Below, piece after piece: positions 24,442 to 32,169 of a stretch of 47,288 bases of DNA. This DNA comes from Deltaproteobacteria bacterium (lineage in GTDB: Bacteria > Myxococcota_A > UBA9160 > JAFDDA01). The translations under genes and the position numbers were made by a program. Every line of letters starts with the position of its first letter. Position 1 is the first letter of the stretch. A model generated the notes under the pieces. That model saw only the letters and a program-made list of their open reading frames with translations. It was not told the origin of the DNA and did no database searches. The DNA lies in the NCBI GenBank assembly GCA_019311105.1, contig JAFDDA010000016.1, forward strand, positions 1 to 47,288, written 5' to 3'.

Positions 24442-25833
24442 TCAGGCGCGCTCGATGCCGTACTTCTTGATCTTCTCGAGCAGGGTGGTGCGATTCATCT
24501 GGAGCAGCTGGGCGGCCTGGTTCTTGTTCCAGTTCGTGCGCTTCAGAGCCTCGCCGATCCAGCGCGCTTCGATGGCCTCGAGCTCGCCGCGCAGGTTGAT
24601 CCCGTCGGCTGCAAGCGCGAGGCCAGCGGCGGCGCTCGGGGCGTCGGCGGCCTCGCGATACTCGGGCGGCAGGTCTTCGGTGCCGATCTCGCCCTCGCGA
24701 CGCAGGATGACCATGCGCTCCATCAGGTTCTCGACCTCGCGGACGTTGCCCGGCCAGGGTTGGCGGCAGAGCATTTCGATGGCCTCGGGCGAGATGCCCT
24801 TGATCGACATGCCGTTCTTCTCGGCGTGGGCTTCGAGGAAGTGGACGACGAGCGCCGGAATGTCCTCCCGTCGCTCGCGCAGGGGAGGGACCTCGACGGG
24901 GATGACGTTCAAGCGGTAGTAGAGATCCTCGCGGAAGCGCTTCTCTTCGATCAGCTGCGCCAGGCGTTGGTGGGTCGCCGCGATCACTCGCACGTCGACA
25001 TTCTGGGTCTTGGATGAGCCCACGGGCTCGAAGGTCCGTTCCTGCAGGACCCGCAGGAGCTTGACCTGCAGGTTCATGCTCATGTCGCCGATCTCGTCGA
25101 GGAAGATCGTGCCGCCGTCGGCCATGGCAAAGCGGCCCTCGCGGTGGCTGACGGCATTCGTGAAGGCGCCGCGTACGTGGCCAAAGAGCTCAGCTTCGAG
25201 CAACTCCTCGGGGATCGCACCGCAGTTCACCGTGACCATCATGCGCGAGGCGCGTGGGCTGTTGTAGTGGATGGCCCGGGCGATCAACTCCTTGCCCGTG
25301 CCGCTCTCGCCCGTGACGAGCACCGTGCTGTCGGTGGCGGCCACACGTTCGACGATTTCGAGGACACGCCGCAGGGCGTGGCTGTCGCCGATGATGCTGT
25401 CGAAGTGGTGTCGCGTCTCGAGCTGGTTCTGGAGCAGCCGGTTCTCGTGCTTCAACCGGCCGTGCTCGATGGCTTGCTCCGCAAGCCGGCGGACCACGTC
25501 GAGGTGGCCCTGCTCGAAGGGCTTCTCGAGATACCAGAACGCCCCGGCGCGCAGGGCGTCCACCGAGCTTTCGGGGCTGCCGTAGCCGGTGATGACGATG
25601 CAGGGCAGGTCGGGGTCGAACTCGTGGACCTGACGGACGAGTTCGAGGCCGTTGATGCCCGGCATCTTCACGTCGGACAGAACGAGATCGATGGGCTGCG
25701 AGGAGACGAGCGCCATCGCTTCGCTGGCGTCGCGGGCCGTGAGGACCTCGTAGCCAACTCGCTTCAGGATTCGTTCCAGGGCGCGCCGGTAGAGTTCTTC
25801 GTCGTCGACGACGAGAACGGTTGCCTTGCGCAG
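24442..25833 (-). CDS. NtrC-family sigma-54-dependent response regulator, probable CTG start
   Basis: 463 residues. Receiver domain 1-125 with VVDDEE, Asp54 (LSDVKMPG) and Lys104 (EKPF). AAA+ domain with Walker A GESGTGKE (175-182), the sigma-54 contact loop reading GAFTNA (222-227) rather than GAFTGA, and Walker B GGTIFLDEIGD. A Fis-type helix-turn-helix closes the protein (NKNQAAQLLQMNRTTLLEKI). Between the in-frame stop at 25888-25890 and ATG 25716 there is no ATG, GTG or TTG; ATG 25716 would delete the first third of the receiver. CTG 25833 has GGAAGGAG seven bases upstream and restores a complete receiver, so it is the best start. It diverges from a second NtrC-type gene across 116 bp. 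Confidence 0.88.
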   Translation of the reverse strand: MRKATVLVVDDEELYRRALERILKRVGYEVLTARDASEAMALVSSQPIDLVLSDVKMPGINGLELVRQVHEFDPDLPCIVITGYGSPESSVDALRAGAFWYLEKPFEQGHLDVVRRLAEQAIEHGRLKHENRLLQNQLETRHHFDSIIGDSHALRRVLEIVERVAATDSTVLVTGESGTGKELIARAIHYNSPRASRMMVTVNCGAIPEELLEAELFGHVRGAFTNAVSHREGRFAMADGGTIFLDEIGDMSMNLQVKLLRVLQERTFEPVGSSKTQNVDVRVIAATHQRLAQLIEEKRFREDLYYRLNVIPVEVPPLRERREDIPALVVHFLEAHAEKNGMSIKGISPEAIEMLCRQPWPGNVREVENLMERMVILRREGEIGTEDLPPEYREAADAPSAAAGLALAADGINLRGELEAIEARWIGEALKRTNWNKNQAAQLLQMNRTTLLEKIKKYGIERA

Positions 25834-25893
25834 CGCGAAGCTCCTTCCGGAGGGGGACTCGCAAGTTACGGATTTCGCTCGAAGCCTTCAAGG

Positions 25894-25905
25894 CACGACT
25901 TCGTG
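25894..25905. promoter_or_regulatory. Palindrome between divergent NtrC-type genes
   Basis: CACGA-CT-TCGTG, perfect 5-bp arms around 2 bp, sits midway in the 116 bp between the two divergent activator genes. It is a candidate operator for either protein; short palindromes also occur by chance in GC-rich DNA. Confidence 0.3.
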
Positions 25906-25949
25906 GCCCCATTCTCAAGCGGGCCGAACCCTCCACCGATGGGTCTCCC

Positions 25950-27413
25950 ATGGCTGCATCTTCGTTTCAGTCGCGTGAGGAGGCGGGGGAGGCGGCCCGT
26001 GCTCGCGAAGAAGCTGCCGCGCCGGGCCGAGTGCTGCTCGTGGACGACGAGCCCCTGCTGCTGCGCTCGCTGGCTCGGATCCTCCGCGCGGAAGGCCATG
26101 AGGTCCTCTCGGCCGCTTCCGTGGCCGAGGCCGAGCGCCACCTCGGGGACCCGCGCCTCGACGTGGCCCTCGTCGATCTCTTTCTCGGCAGCGAGGACGG
26201 ACTCGAGCTGCTGGGTCGCGTCAAGGATGCCCGCCCGGAACTCGAGCTGGTGATGATGACCGGCCACGCCACCGTCGAGACGGCCGTGGGCGCCATGCGT
26301 CGGGGCGCCTTCGACTATCTCGCCAAGCCCTTCGATGACCCGCACCGCGTCAGCACGACCGTCTGGAAGGCGCTCGAACGCCGGCGGCTCGTCCGGCGGA
26401 ACCGTGACCTCGAAGACGAGCTGCGCGGACGGCAGGGCGGCGGGGAGCTCGTCGGGCGCTCGCCGGGCATGCGAGCCCTGCACCGCACGCTCCAGAGCCT
26501 GCGACACAACCAGAGCGTCGTCCTGATCCGAGGCGAGAGCGGCACGGGCAAGGAACTCGTGGCGCGCGCCCTCCACCGGGCGAGCCCGCGCGCCGACGGG
26601 CCCTTCGTCCCCGTCGACTGCGGGGCCTTGCCTGTAACCATCATCGAGAGCGAGCTGTTCGGCCACGAGCCCGGCGCGTTTACGGATGCCCGCGGGGCGC
26701 CCGGGCTCTTCCGCATGGCTGCCGGAGGCACGTTGCTGCTCGATGAGGTGGGCGAGCTGCCGGCGGAGGTTCAGGCAAAGCTCCTTCGGGCGCTTCAGGC
26801 CAAGGCCATCCGACCCGTGGGGGGGACCCGTGAGTTGCCCGTCGATCTCCGGGTCGTCTCCGCGACCCACCGCGATCTCGACGAGATGGTGGCGGAGGGG
26901 AGCTTTCGGCTCGACCTGCTCTACCGGCTCGCGGTGGTGCAGATCGAGATCCCGCCGCTGCGGCAGCGACGAGAGGACATCCCGCTGCTGGCGCATCACT
27001 TCCTGGGAAAGCACGCCGGGGGCGGGGAAGTCGAGGACCCGGTGGCCGGGCTCGACGACGATGCCTTGGAGGCGCTCGTCGCCTACGACTGGCCCGGGAA
27101 CGTCCGCGAACTCGAGAACGTGATCGAATCCGCCCTGGCCCTGGCGCGCGGGCCACGGCTGAGACGGGGTGACTTGCGGCTTCCCCTGCAACGGGCCACG
27201 TCCGGTGCCGCGCACGAGTTGCCGCTCTCCCTCGATGCCTATGAGCGCAGCGCGCTCGAGCGGGCGCTCGCTGAGTGCGGCGGCGACGTCGGGCTCGCGG
27301 CCCGTCGGCTGGGTCTGGGTCGCAGCACGTTCTACCGGAAGCTCGCCAAGCACGGCCTCGAACCCCAGGGCTTTCGGATCGGCCTGGATGCTGCCTCGGA
27401 GTTGATCAGCTAG
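25950..27413 (+). CDS. NtrC-family sigma-54-dependent response regulator, GAFTDA loop
   Basis: 487 residues from ATG 25950. Receiver domain at about 27-145 with LLVDDEP, Asp76 (ALVDLFLG) and LAKPFDD. AAA+ domain with Walker A GESGTGKE (195-202), sigma-54 loop GAFTDA (242-247) and Walker B GGTLLLDEVGE. A C-terminal Fis-type helix-turn-helix (GDVGLAARRLGLGRSTFYRKLAKHGL) follows. The first 25 residues are a charged, Ala-rich extension. The loop differs from the GAFTGA consensus at the fifth residue, as it does in the divergent neighbour. A histidine kinase gene begins 95 bp downstream and is a likely cognate kinase. Confidence 0.88.
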   Translation: MAASSFQSREEAGEAARAREEAAAPGRVLLVDDEPLLLRSLARILRAEGHEVLSAASVAEAERHLGDPRLDVALVDLFLGSEDGLELLGRVKDARPELELVMMTGHATVETAVGAMRRGAFDYLAKPFDDPHRVSTTVWKALERRRLVRRNRDLEDELRGRQGGGELVGRSPGMRALHRTLQSLRHNQSVVLIRGESGTGKELVARALHRASPRADGPFVPVDCGALPVTIIESELFGHEPGAFTDARGAPGLFRMAAGGTLLLDEVGELPAEVQAKLLRALQAKAIRPVGGTRELPVDLRVVSATHRDLDEMVAEGSFRLDLLYRLAVVQIEIPPLRQRREDIPLLAHHFLGKHAGGGEVEDPVAGLDDDALEALVAYDWPGNVRELENVIESALALARGPRLRRGDLRLPLQRATSGAAHELPLSLDAYERSALERALAECGGDVGLAARRLGLGRSTFYRKLAKHGLEPQGFRIGLDAASELIS

Positions 27414-27473
27414 GGTGGAACCACCCCCTCGCGAATGCCCGGACCCTGGGTCCGCGCTGAACATGCTGAACTG

Positions 27474-27498
27474 CCAACGCCCTGGATTCAGGGGTTGG
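27474..27498 (+). promoter_or_regulatory. Hairpin overlapping the kinase ribosome-binding site
   Basis: CCAACGCCCTG pairs with CAGGGGTTGG around a 4-nt loop, with one bulged base. Its 3' side includes the first bases of GGAG (27497-27500), the ribosome-binding site for the TTG start at 27509. It could hide the site in the mRNA; it could also be a weak terminator for the preceding gene. Confidence 0.35.
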
Positions 27499-27508
27499 AG
27501 ACTTTCGC

Positions 27509-29170
27509 TTGGCGCAATCGACCCTCGTACGCATCGTGCTCCTCAACCCGTCGCCGGGCGCGCCGGCTCGGGCAGGGGGCTCCGAATCCCCCGCCGTCGC
27601 TTCCCTGGCGCGGCTTGGGGCCGAGGTCGGGATCGAGGCCGTCCACACCGCCAGCGAAGCCGGCGCCCACGCTCTCGGCCACGAGGTGGACCTGATCGTG
27701 GCCGACACCGGCGTCGCGGCCGCCGAGGTCGAGGCGCTGCTGGAGCGGATGCGCGACGAGGGCCCGCCCGTGGTCGTGGTGATGGACGCCGACGACCCCG
27801 AGGCGGCCCTCGATTGGTTCCGCCGTGGGGCCTCGGACTGCGTCGCAGCCGGCGCGGCCAGCGAAGCGCTGCCGGCGGCGGCCCTCGACCTCATCCGTCG
27901 CCATCGCACGAATCGCGAGCGACAGACTGCCGAGCGTCGCATCGCCTCCCTGCGGCGCTACACGAAGAACATCATCCAGAACATCCACAGCGCGCTGCTC
28001 GTCGTGGATGGGGCTTGCCGGATCACCTACGCGAACTCCACCGCCGAAGAGTTGCTCGGTGAGCCGCCCGGTTCGCTGCTCGGCCAGGAGGCCACTCGCT
28101 TCTTCGCCGGCGAGGCTGCCGCCGATCAGCCCTTGCTGCGAACCCTGGAGAAGGGCGAGCGCTTCCGCGGCGCCGAAGCCTGGGTGGCGCGCGCCGACGG
28201 CGAGCGGGTGCCCGTGGCGATCTTCTGTGGCCCCATGCGGGACGACGCCGGCCAGGAACTCGGCGCGGTGGCCATCTTGCAGGACCAGTCCGAGACGCGT
28301 CGCCTGCAACGCCAGCTCTTCCAGAGCGAGAAGATGGCGTCGATCGGGCAGCTCGCCGCGGGTGTGGCGCACGAGATCAACAACCCGGCGGGCTTTATCG
28401 ACGCGAACCTGTTCCAGATGGAGGAGTACGTTGCGGACCTGCGGCGCCTGTGGCGGCGGGCGCGAGCCCTCGAATCGGCGGCTCGCTCGGCCCTCGAGGC
28501 GGGCCCGACCGGCGCCGAAGCGCTGCGCACCGAGCTGGCCGCCTTGCGTGCGGAGGCCGACGAAGTGGATGCGGACTTCGTGCTCGAAGACCTCGGCAAG
28601 GCCATCCGCGAGTCGCGCGAAGGCTCCGAGCGGATCCGCCACATCGTCCAGGACTTGCGGACCTTCGCGCGCCCGGACGCCCGTGAGCGCGTCTGGGCGG
28701 ACGTCAACCAGTGCGTCGACTCCACGGCGAACATCGTCTGGAGCCTGATGAAGCACGCCGTCGAGCTCGAGAAGGACTACGGCGAGTTGCCGGCGTTGCT
28801 CTCCCACCCGGGGCAGTTGAAGCAGGTCTTCATGAACCTGCTGATGAACGCCTACCAGGCGGTTGCGGCAAAGGTGGGCGATTCGGGCGCACTGGGCCGC
28901 ATCCGCATCGCAACGGCCGTGGAGGGCGCCGACCTGGTCGTGACCATCCAGGACGAGGGCATCGGCATCGCGAATGACGACCTCGCCCGCATCTTCGACC
29001 CCTTCTTCACGACCCGCGAGGTCGGCACCGGAACGGGCCTCGGCCTCTCGACCGCCTTCCACCTCGTCCAGGCCCAGGGTGGCCGTATCGAAGCCGAAAG
29101 TCGCGAAGGCGAGGGGTCGACCTTCCGCGTCGTCTTCCCGCAGACGCCCCCCGACCCGAGCGCCCGATGA
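27509..29170 (+). CDS. Sensor histidine kinase with N-terminal pseudo-receiver and PAS domain
   Basis: 553 residues from TTG 27509, with GGAG eight bases upstream. Residues 1-130 look like a receiver-type domain (VDLIVADTG at 60-68) without a clear acidic pair. A PAS domain covers about 155-260 (ILLVVDG-like SALLVVDGACRITYANSTAEELLG). The dimerisation helix has the phospho-acceptor His288 in GVAHEINNPAGF, of the NtrB/HWE-like HEINNP type. The ATP-binding domain has NLLMNAYQA, DEGIGI and TGTGLGLS. No transmembrane segment is seen, so it is cytoplasmic. Its stop overlaps the next receiver gene (ATGA), and a sigma-54 activator gene precedes it; these likely form one phosphorelay. Confidence 0.88.
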   Translation: MAQSTLVRIVLLNPSPGAPARAGGSESPAVASLARLGAEVGIEAVHTASEAGAHALGHEVDLIVADTGVAAAEVEALLERMRDEGPPVVVVMDADDPEAALDWFRRGASDCVAAGAASEALPAAALDLIRRHRTNRERQTAERRIASLRRYTKNIIQNIHSALLVVDGACRITYANSTAEELLGEPPGSLLGQEATRFFAGEAAADQPLLRTLEKGERFRGAEAWVARADGERVPVAIFCGPMRDDAGQELGAVAILQDQSETRRLQRQLFQSEKMASIGQLAAGVAHEINNPAGFIDANLFQMEEYVADLRRLWRRARALESAARSALEAGPTGAEALRTELAALRAEADEVDADFVLEDLGKAIRESREGSERIRHIVQDLRTFARPDARERVWADVNQCVDSTANIVWSLMKHAVELEKDYGELPALLSHPGQLKQVFMNLLMNAYQAVAAKVGDSGALGRIRIATAVEGADLVVTIQDEGIGIANDDLARIFDPFFTTREVGTGTGLGLSTAFHLVQAQGGRIEAESREGEGSTFRVVFPQTPPDPSAR

Positions 29171-29526
29171 AACCGATCCTGCTGATCGTCGACGACGAAA
29201 TCCGAGTCCTTTCCGCCCTGCGCCGCACACTGCGCAAAGAGGGCTACGAGATCCTTCTCGCGTCGAGCCCGCAAGAAGCCCTGAAGTTCATCGGCGACTA
29301 CGAGATCAACGCCATTCTCTCCGACCACAAGATGCCGGGAATGAGCGGCCTCGAAGTCCTGGCCGAAGCCCAACGCCAACGCCCGAACGCCGCAAGAATC
29401 CTAATCAGCGGCTGGCCCGAAGCGGTAGAACCCGCAGAGCTCGCCGCCCTCGACGTTCACGCCCTCCTACCCAAACCCTGGGACGACGCCGAACTCAAGT
29501 CGGAGCTCGCGAGAGCACTCCGGTAG
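29167..29526 (+). CDS. Single-domain response regulator
   Basis: 119 residues, a receiver domain alone: IVDDEIR acidic residues, phosphorylation site Asp53 in ILSDHKMPGMSG, and LPKPWDD. The segment HKMPGMSGLEVL...RPNAARILISGW is typical of receivers found in RpfG-like and kinase-associated proteins. It has no output domain, so it may shuttle phosphate or act by binding a partner. The start overlaps the kinase stop by 4 bp. Synonymous codons appear somewhat less GC-biased here than in neighbours. Element D begins 14 bp after its stop. Confidence 0.9.
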   Translation: MKPILLIVDDEIRVLSALRRTLRKEGYEILLASSPQEALKFIGDYEINAILSDHKMPGMSGLEVLAEAQRQRPNAARILISGWPEAVEPAELAALDVHALLPKPWDDAELKSELARALR

Positions 29527-29540
29527 GGCAGGGATCGAGA

Positions 29541-29689
29541 GCGGCCGGGGGCGATGAGTCCTCCGGCGAATGGCTCGGCCGTCGGGCTTCTGCGGTTCTA
29601 GACGATCCAGACGGAAGTGTGTTCGAGGTTCTCGGCGAACGGGGCGGCCTGCGCTTTATTTCGCCGGAGGACTCATCGCCCCCGGCCGC
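29541..29689 (+). repeat. Stem-loop element D, after the single-domain receiver gene
   Basis: Arms 29541-29570 and 29660-29689 pair perfectly over 30 bp. In the direction of the receiver gene it reads arm, GCGAATGGCTCG, core, GCTTTATTTCGCC, arm. It fills the 171-bp gap between convergent genes and ends 8 bp before the stop of the opposite gene. The ends of its core match element B best. The inner parts of its arms resemble those of B (CCGGAGGA), yet where they differ the opposite arm has changed to match. Confidence 0.88.
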
Positions 29690-29697
29690 CCCACCGT

Positions 29698-30975
29698 TCA
29701 GGTTTCTCGGACGACCTTGGAGAGGTATTCGAGGTCGGGCTTTTGCGTGTTCTTGGCGCCTACGCAGAGGAGGCGGAAGCGGCGGGCTCGGCCGGGGGTG
29801 TAGTAGAGGCGACCCTTGCCGGCGAAGCCCATTTCGAAACAGGGCAGGCCCGGCGGGAGGCCGCCGACCTTGCGGCGGACGGCGGCGTTCTCGGCCTCGT
29901 CCGACAGGCGCTTCAACGCCTCTTCGGCCTTGAGCTGCATCGTTTGGTCGCGCAGGGCGACTAGGTCGGAGAGGGCGCGGTCGTCGACTTCGAGGTTCTT
30001 GTAGAGGGTTCGCAGTCGGCGGTCGAGTTGTTCTGCGTCGCGGCTGGCGCGGCTCGACTTGGCCTCGGGCGCGTTCTTCTCGGCCTTCTGGACGCGGCTG
30101 CGCAGGGTTTCGATCTCGTCGTTCTTGTTCTCGACGTCTTGCAACGACTCATCGAGGAGTTCCTCGAGAGTGTGCAGCTCTTCGTCCAGCTCGACGTTTC
30201 GAGCGTGGTCGGAGGAAAGTTCTTCTTCGCGGCGGGCGAGCCCAGCGAGTTTGTCCTGGAGCGCCAGCCGTTCGGCGCGCAGTTGGCGGATCTCTTCCGC
30301 GTTGGGCGTCGAGGCAGGGTCGACCTCGCTGGCCTTGCGGCGAGCGGCCTCGAGCTCCTGCTCGATCCTTTCTGCGCGGTTCGAGGCGTCGCGTCGCGAG
30401 TTCTCGGCCTCCACCAGCAACCGCTCTTCCTGTCGGCCGAGGGCCCTTGTGTAGAGGAAGAGGGCCCAGAGGAGGGTGGCTGCGTAGCCGACGAGGATCG
30501 TCACGGCGAGCAACGAGTTGTGCGGGACCGAGACGGAGACTTCGTAGCTGGCGGGCAGGATGCGCGCCGCCTCGCGTGTGGCCGCGTTGGGGTCGAGCAC
30601 TCCCGGCAGGATCGCGGGGGCCGGGTGGATCAGGACCCCATCGGAACCGTAGACAAAAGCCAACACCCGGACGCGACCCACGCGAATCCACGCCGAGCCC
30701 GTGACGTTCTTGCGGATCCCGCGGCGGATCTCGTTCGCGACACCTGTGGCGGGTACGCGCGTCGGGTCGACGGCCACGGCCTCGGCGACGCTCGTCTCGA
30801 ACCGGCCCTGGAGCAGCCAGCCGGCCGCCTCGACACTGAAGACGTAGAGCACGGCGAAGGCGAAGATCGCCGCATAGATGACGCGAAACGAAGCAACGCG
30901 GTCTACACCGCGAGCACTCGCCGCCTCGGAAGCCCGGGGGAAGAAATTTCCCTTCTGGGGAAGAGAATTCGCCAT
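29698..30975 (-). CDS. Membrane-anchored coiled-coil protein with a possible RelE-like C-terminal domain
   Basis: 425 residues. A cytoplasmic N-terminus is followed by a membrane helix at about 30-50 (VIYAAIFAFAVLYVFSVEAAGWLL), an extracytoplasmic region of about 105 residues, and a second helix at about 155-175 (LLAVTILVGYAATLLWALFLY). A long cytoplasmic coiled coil covers about 180-350 (ENSRRDASNRAERIEQELEA and similar). The last 60 residues (GFAGKGRLYYTPGRARRFRLLCVG, then KNTQKPDLEYLSKV) resemble the beta-sheet core of RelE/HigB-type folds; this is pattern similarity only. No kinase or methyl-accepting motif is seen. A sensor or scaffold is possible. It diverges from the PilZ gene. Confidence 0.6.
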   Translation of the reverse strand: MANSLPQKGNFFPRASEAASARGVDRVASFRVIYAAIFAFAVLYVFSVEAAGWLLQGRFETSVAEAVAVDPTRVPATGVANEIRRGIRKNVTGSAWIRVGRVRVLAFVYGSDGVLIHPAPAILPGVLDPNAATREAARILPASYEVSVSVPHNSLLAVTILVGYAATLLWALFLYTRALGRQEERLLVEAENSRRDASNRAERIEQELEAARRKASEVDPASTPNAEEIRQLRAERLALQDKLAGLARREEELSSDHARNVELDEELHTLEELLDESLQDVENKNDEIETLRSRVQKAEKNAPEAKSSRASRDAEQLDRRLRTLYKNLEVDDRALSDLVALRDQTMQLKAEEALKRLSDEAENAAVRRKVGGLPPGLPCFEMGFAGKGRLYYTPGRARRFRLLCVGAKNTQKPDLEYLSKVVRET

Positions 30976-31053
30976 CCGGCCGCGAAGATACCCGTTTCTC
31001 GCTAGGAGGCTGCCGGTCGGGCCCCTGGAGCGTCGTCCGAGGAGGCACGAATC

Positions 31054-31380
31054 TTGCGAACTGATCGGCTCATGGAGGCTCGACGCAGAAACCGCGCGCC
31101 CTACAAGGGCTGGGTCTTGCTGACGCTCGGCTCAGAACGGGTGAGGGCCGAAGGCTGCGACCTCTCCATGGATGGCATCGGGATCGAACTCTCGAGCGCG
31201 CTCCCGGAGGACGCCAAGCTGGTGAGCGAGTTCGTGCTCCCGGGGATCACCCTCCCGCTCGAGCTCCAAGGCCGGCTCGTCTGGTCGGACCCTGCCTCTT
31301 CGCGGGCGGGAGTCCGCTTCGAACGGGTCGACCCGGGCTTGGCGGAGCTGATCTCGAACTTCGTGGCCGGCCGGCTGTAG
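31054..31380 (+). CDS. PilZ domain protein
   Basis: 108 residues. PilZ domains bind c-di-GMP through an RxxxR motif and a downstream D/NxSxxG motif; here RRRNRAP (residues 10-16) and DLSMDGIG fit both. There is no other domain, so it would act as a small adaptor. TTG 31054 has GAGGAGG eight bases upstream, a better-placed ribosome-binding site than that of the internal ATG 31072, so the TTG start is chosen. It is the only likely c-di-GMP receptor in the window besides the degenerate GGDEF protein. Confidence 0.8.
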   Translation: MRTDRLMEARRRNRAPYKGWVLLTLGSERVRAEGCDLSMDGIGIELSSALPEDAKLVSEFVLPGITLPLELQGRLVWSDPASSRAGVRFERVDPGLAELISNFVAGRL

Positions 31381-31390
31381 CCCCCCGGGG

Positions 31391-32167
31391 CTAGGCGCGT
31401 GGCGGGCCCGCCAGCACGACCACGTCCGAGAGCCTGGGGACGGCGCGGCCGAGGGCGTCGAGGGAGCGAAGCGCCGCGTTCGCCACGAAGCCTGGCAGCC
31501 GGCCCGTGGTGCGCGTCCAGACGGGCAGGCCCCACCCGAGCGAAATCCCCCGAGCCACGTCGACGTCGATGTACTTCCCGGCTTGCTCCCGCATGAGGTC
31601 GAGCTCGTAGCGGGTGAAGTGATCGCTCGGGACGTCGTAGCCGCGCCGCCCGCGCCGGACGGCCCGCCCGAGGCGCTGCTCGCCGAGCCTGTCCCAGGCT
31701 CGTGAGGCGCGGCAGGCGAAGGAGTCGAAGTTCGCGATGGCGAGCACGACCCGGCCGCCCGGCTTCACGACACGCGCCATCTCGGCGATGGCCAGCTCGG
31801 GCCGATCGAAGTGATCCATGGCGCCCTTGCAGAGGGCCGCGTCGAAGCTGTCGTCTTCGAAGGGCAGGCCGTCGGACCAGCAACGCACCCAGCTCGGCAG
31901 CGGGCCTTCGGTCTTGGCGGCCTGGAGTTCCGCGAGCCCGATCATGCGACGTGAGGGCTCGGCGCCGACGACGTGGGCGCCCATCTCCTGGAGCGCGATG
32001 GCGTCCTGGCCAACGCCACTCGCCACGTCGAGGATCCGTCGGCCGGCGCCCGGGCGGGTCTCGGCGAGGGTCTCCTCGGTCATGCGCGCGAACAGGTACT
32101 CGCTGTCGCGTGTGGTCCCGGTCGGGATCACGTCCGACATGTCACGGTCGAGGTCGACGACTCGCAC
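31391..32167 (-). CDS. Class I SAM-dependent methyltransferase, glycan cassette
   Basis: 258 residues from GTG 32167, three bases after the stop of the upstream glycosyltransferase. The SAM-binding motif is RILDVASGVGQDAIAL with VVGAEPS as motif II; GLPFEDDSFDAALCKGAMDH and MARVVKPGGRVVLAI are typical of the UbiE/COQ5-like group. No acceptor-specific domain is seen. As the last gene of a run of paired glycosyltransferase and methyltransferase genes, a sugar or glycolipid acceptor is inferred. Confidence 0.8.
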   Translation of the reverse strand: MRVVDLDRDMSDVIPTGTTRDSEYLFARMTEETLAETRPGAGRRILDVASGVGQDAIALQEMGAHVVGAEPSRRMIGLAELQAAKTEGPLPSWVRCWSDGLPFEDDSFDAALCKGAMDHFDRPELAIAEMARVVKPGGRVVLAIANFDSFACRASRAWDRLGEQRLGRAVRRGRRGYDVPSDHFTRYELDLMREQAGKYIDVDVARGISLGWGLPVWTRTTGRLPGFVANAALRSLDALGRAVPRLSDVVVLAGPPRA

Positions 32168-32169
32168 GC

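Noticed and set aside
20381-29689. Elements A-D as ordinary Rho-independent terminators
   Set aside because: The stems are far longer than usual, enclose an 85-100 bp conserved core, and no U-tract follows. Termination may still be one effect.
20381-29689. Elements A-D as a CRISPR array or a standard MITE
   Set aside because: Spacing is irregular over 9 kb with genes between. The outer flanks are inverted and copy-specific, whereas a MITE has shared terminal repeats and direct target duplications.
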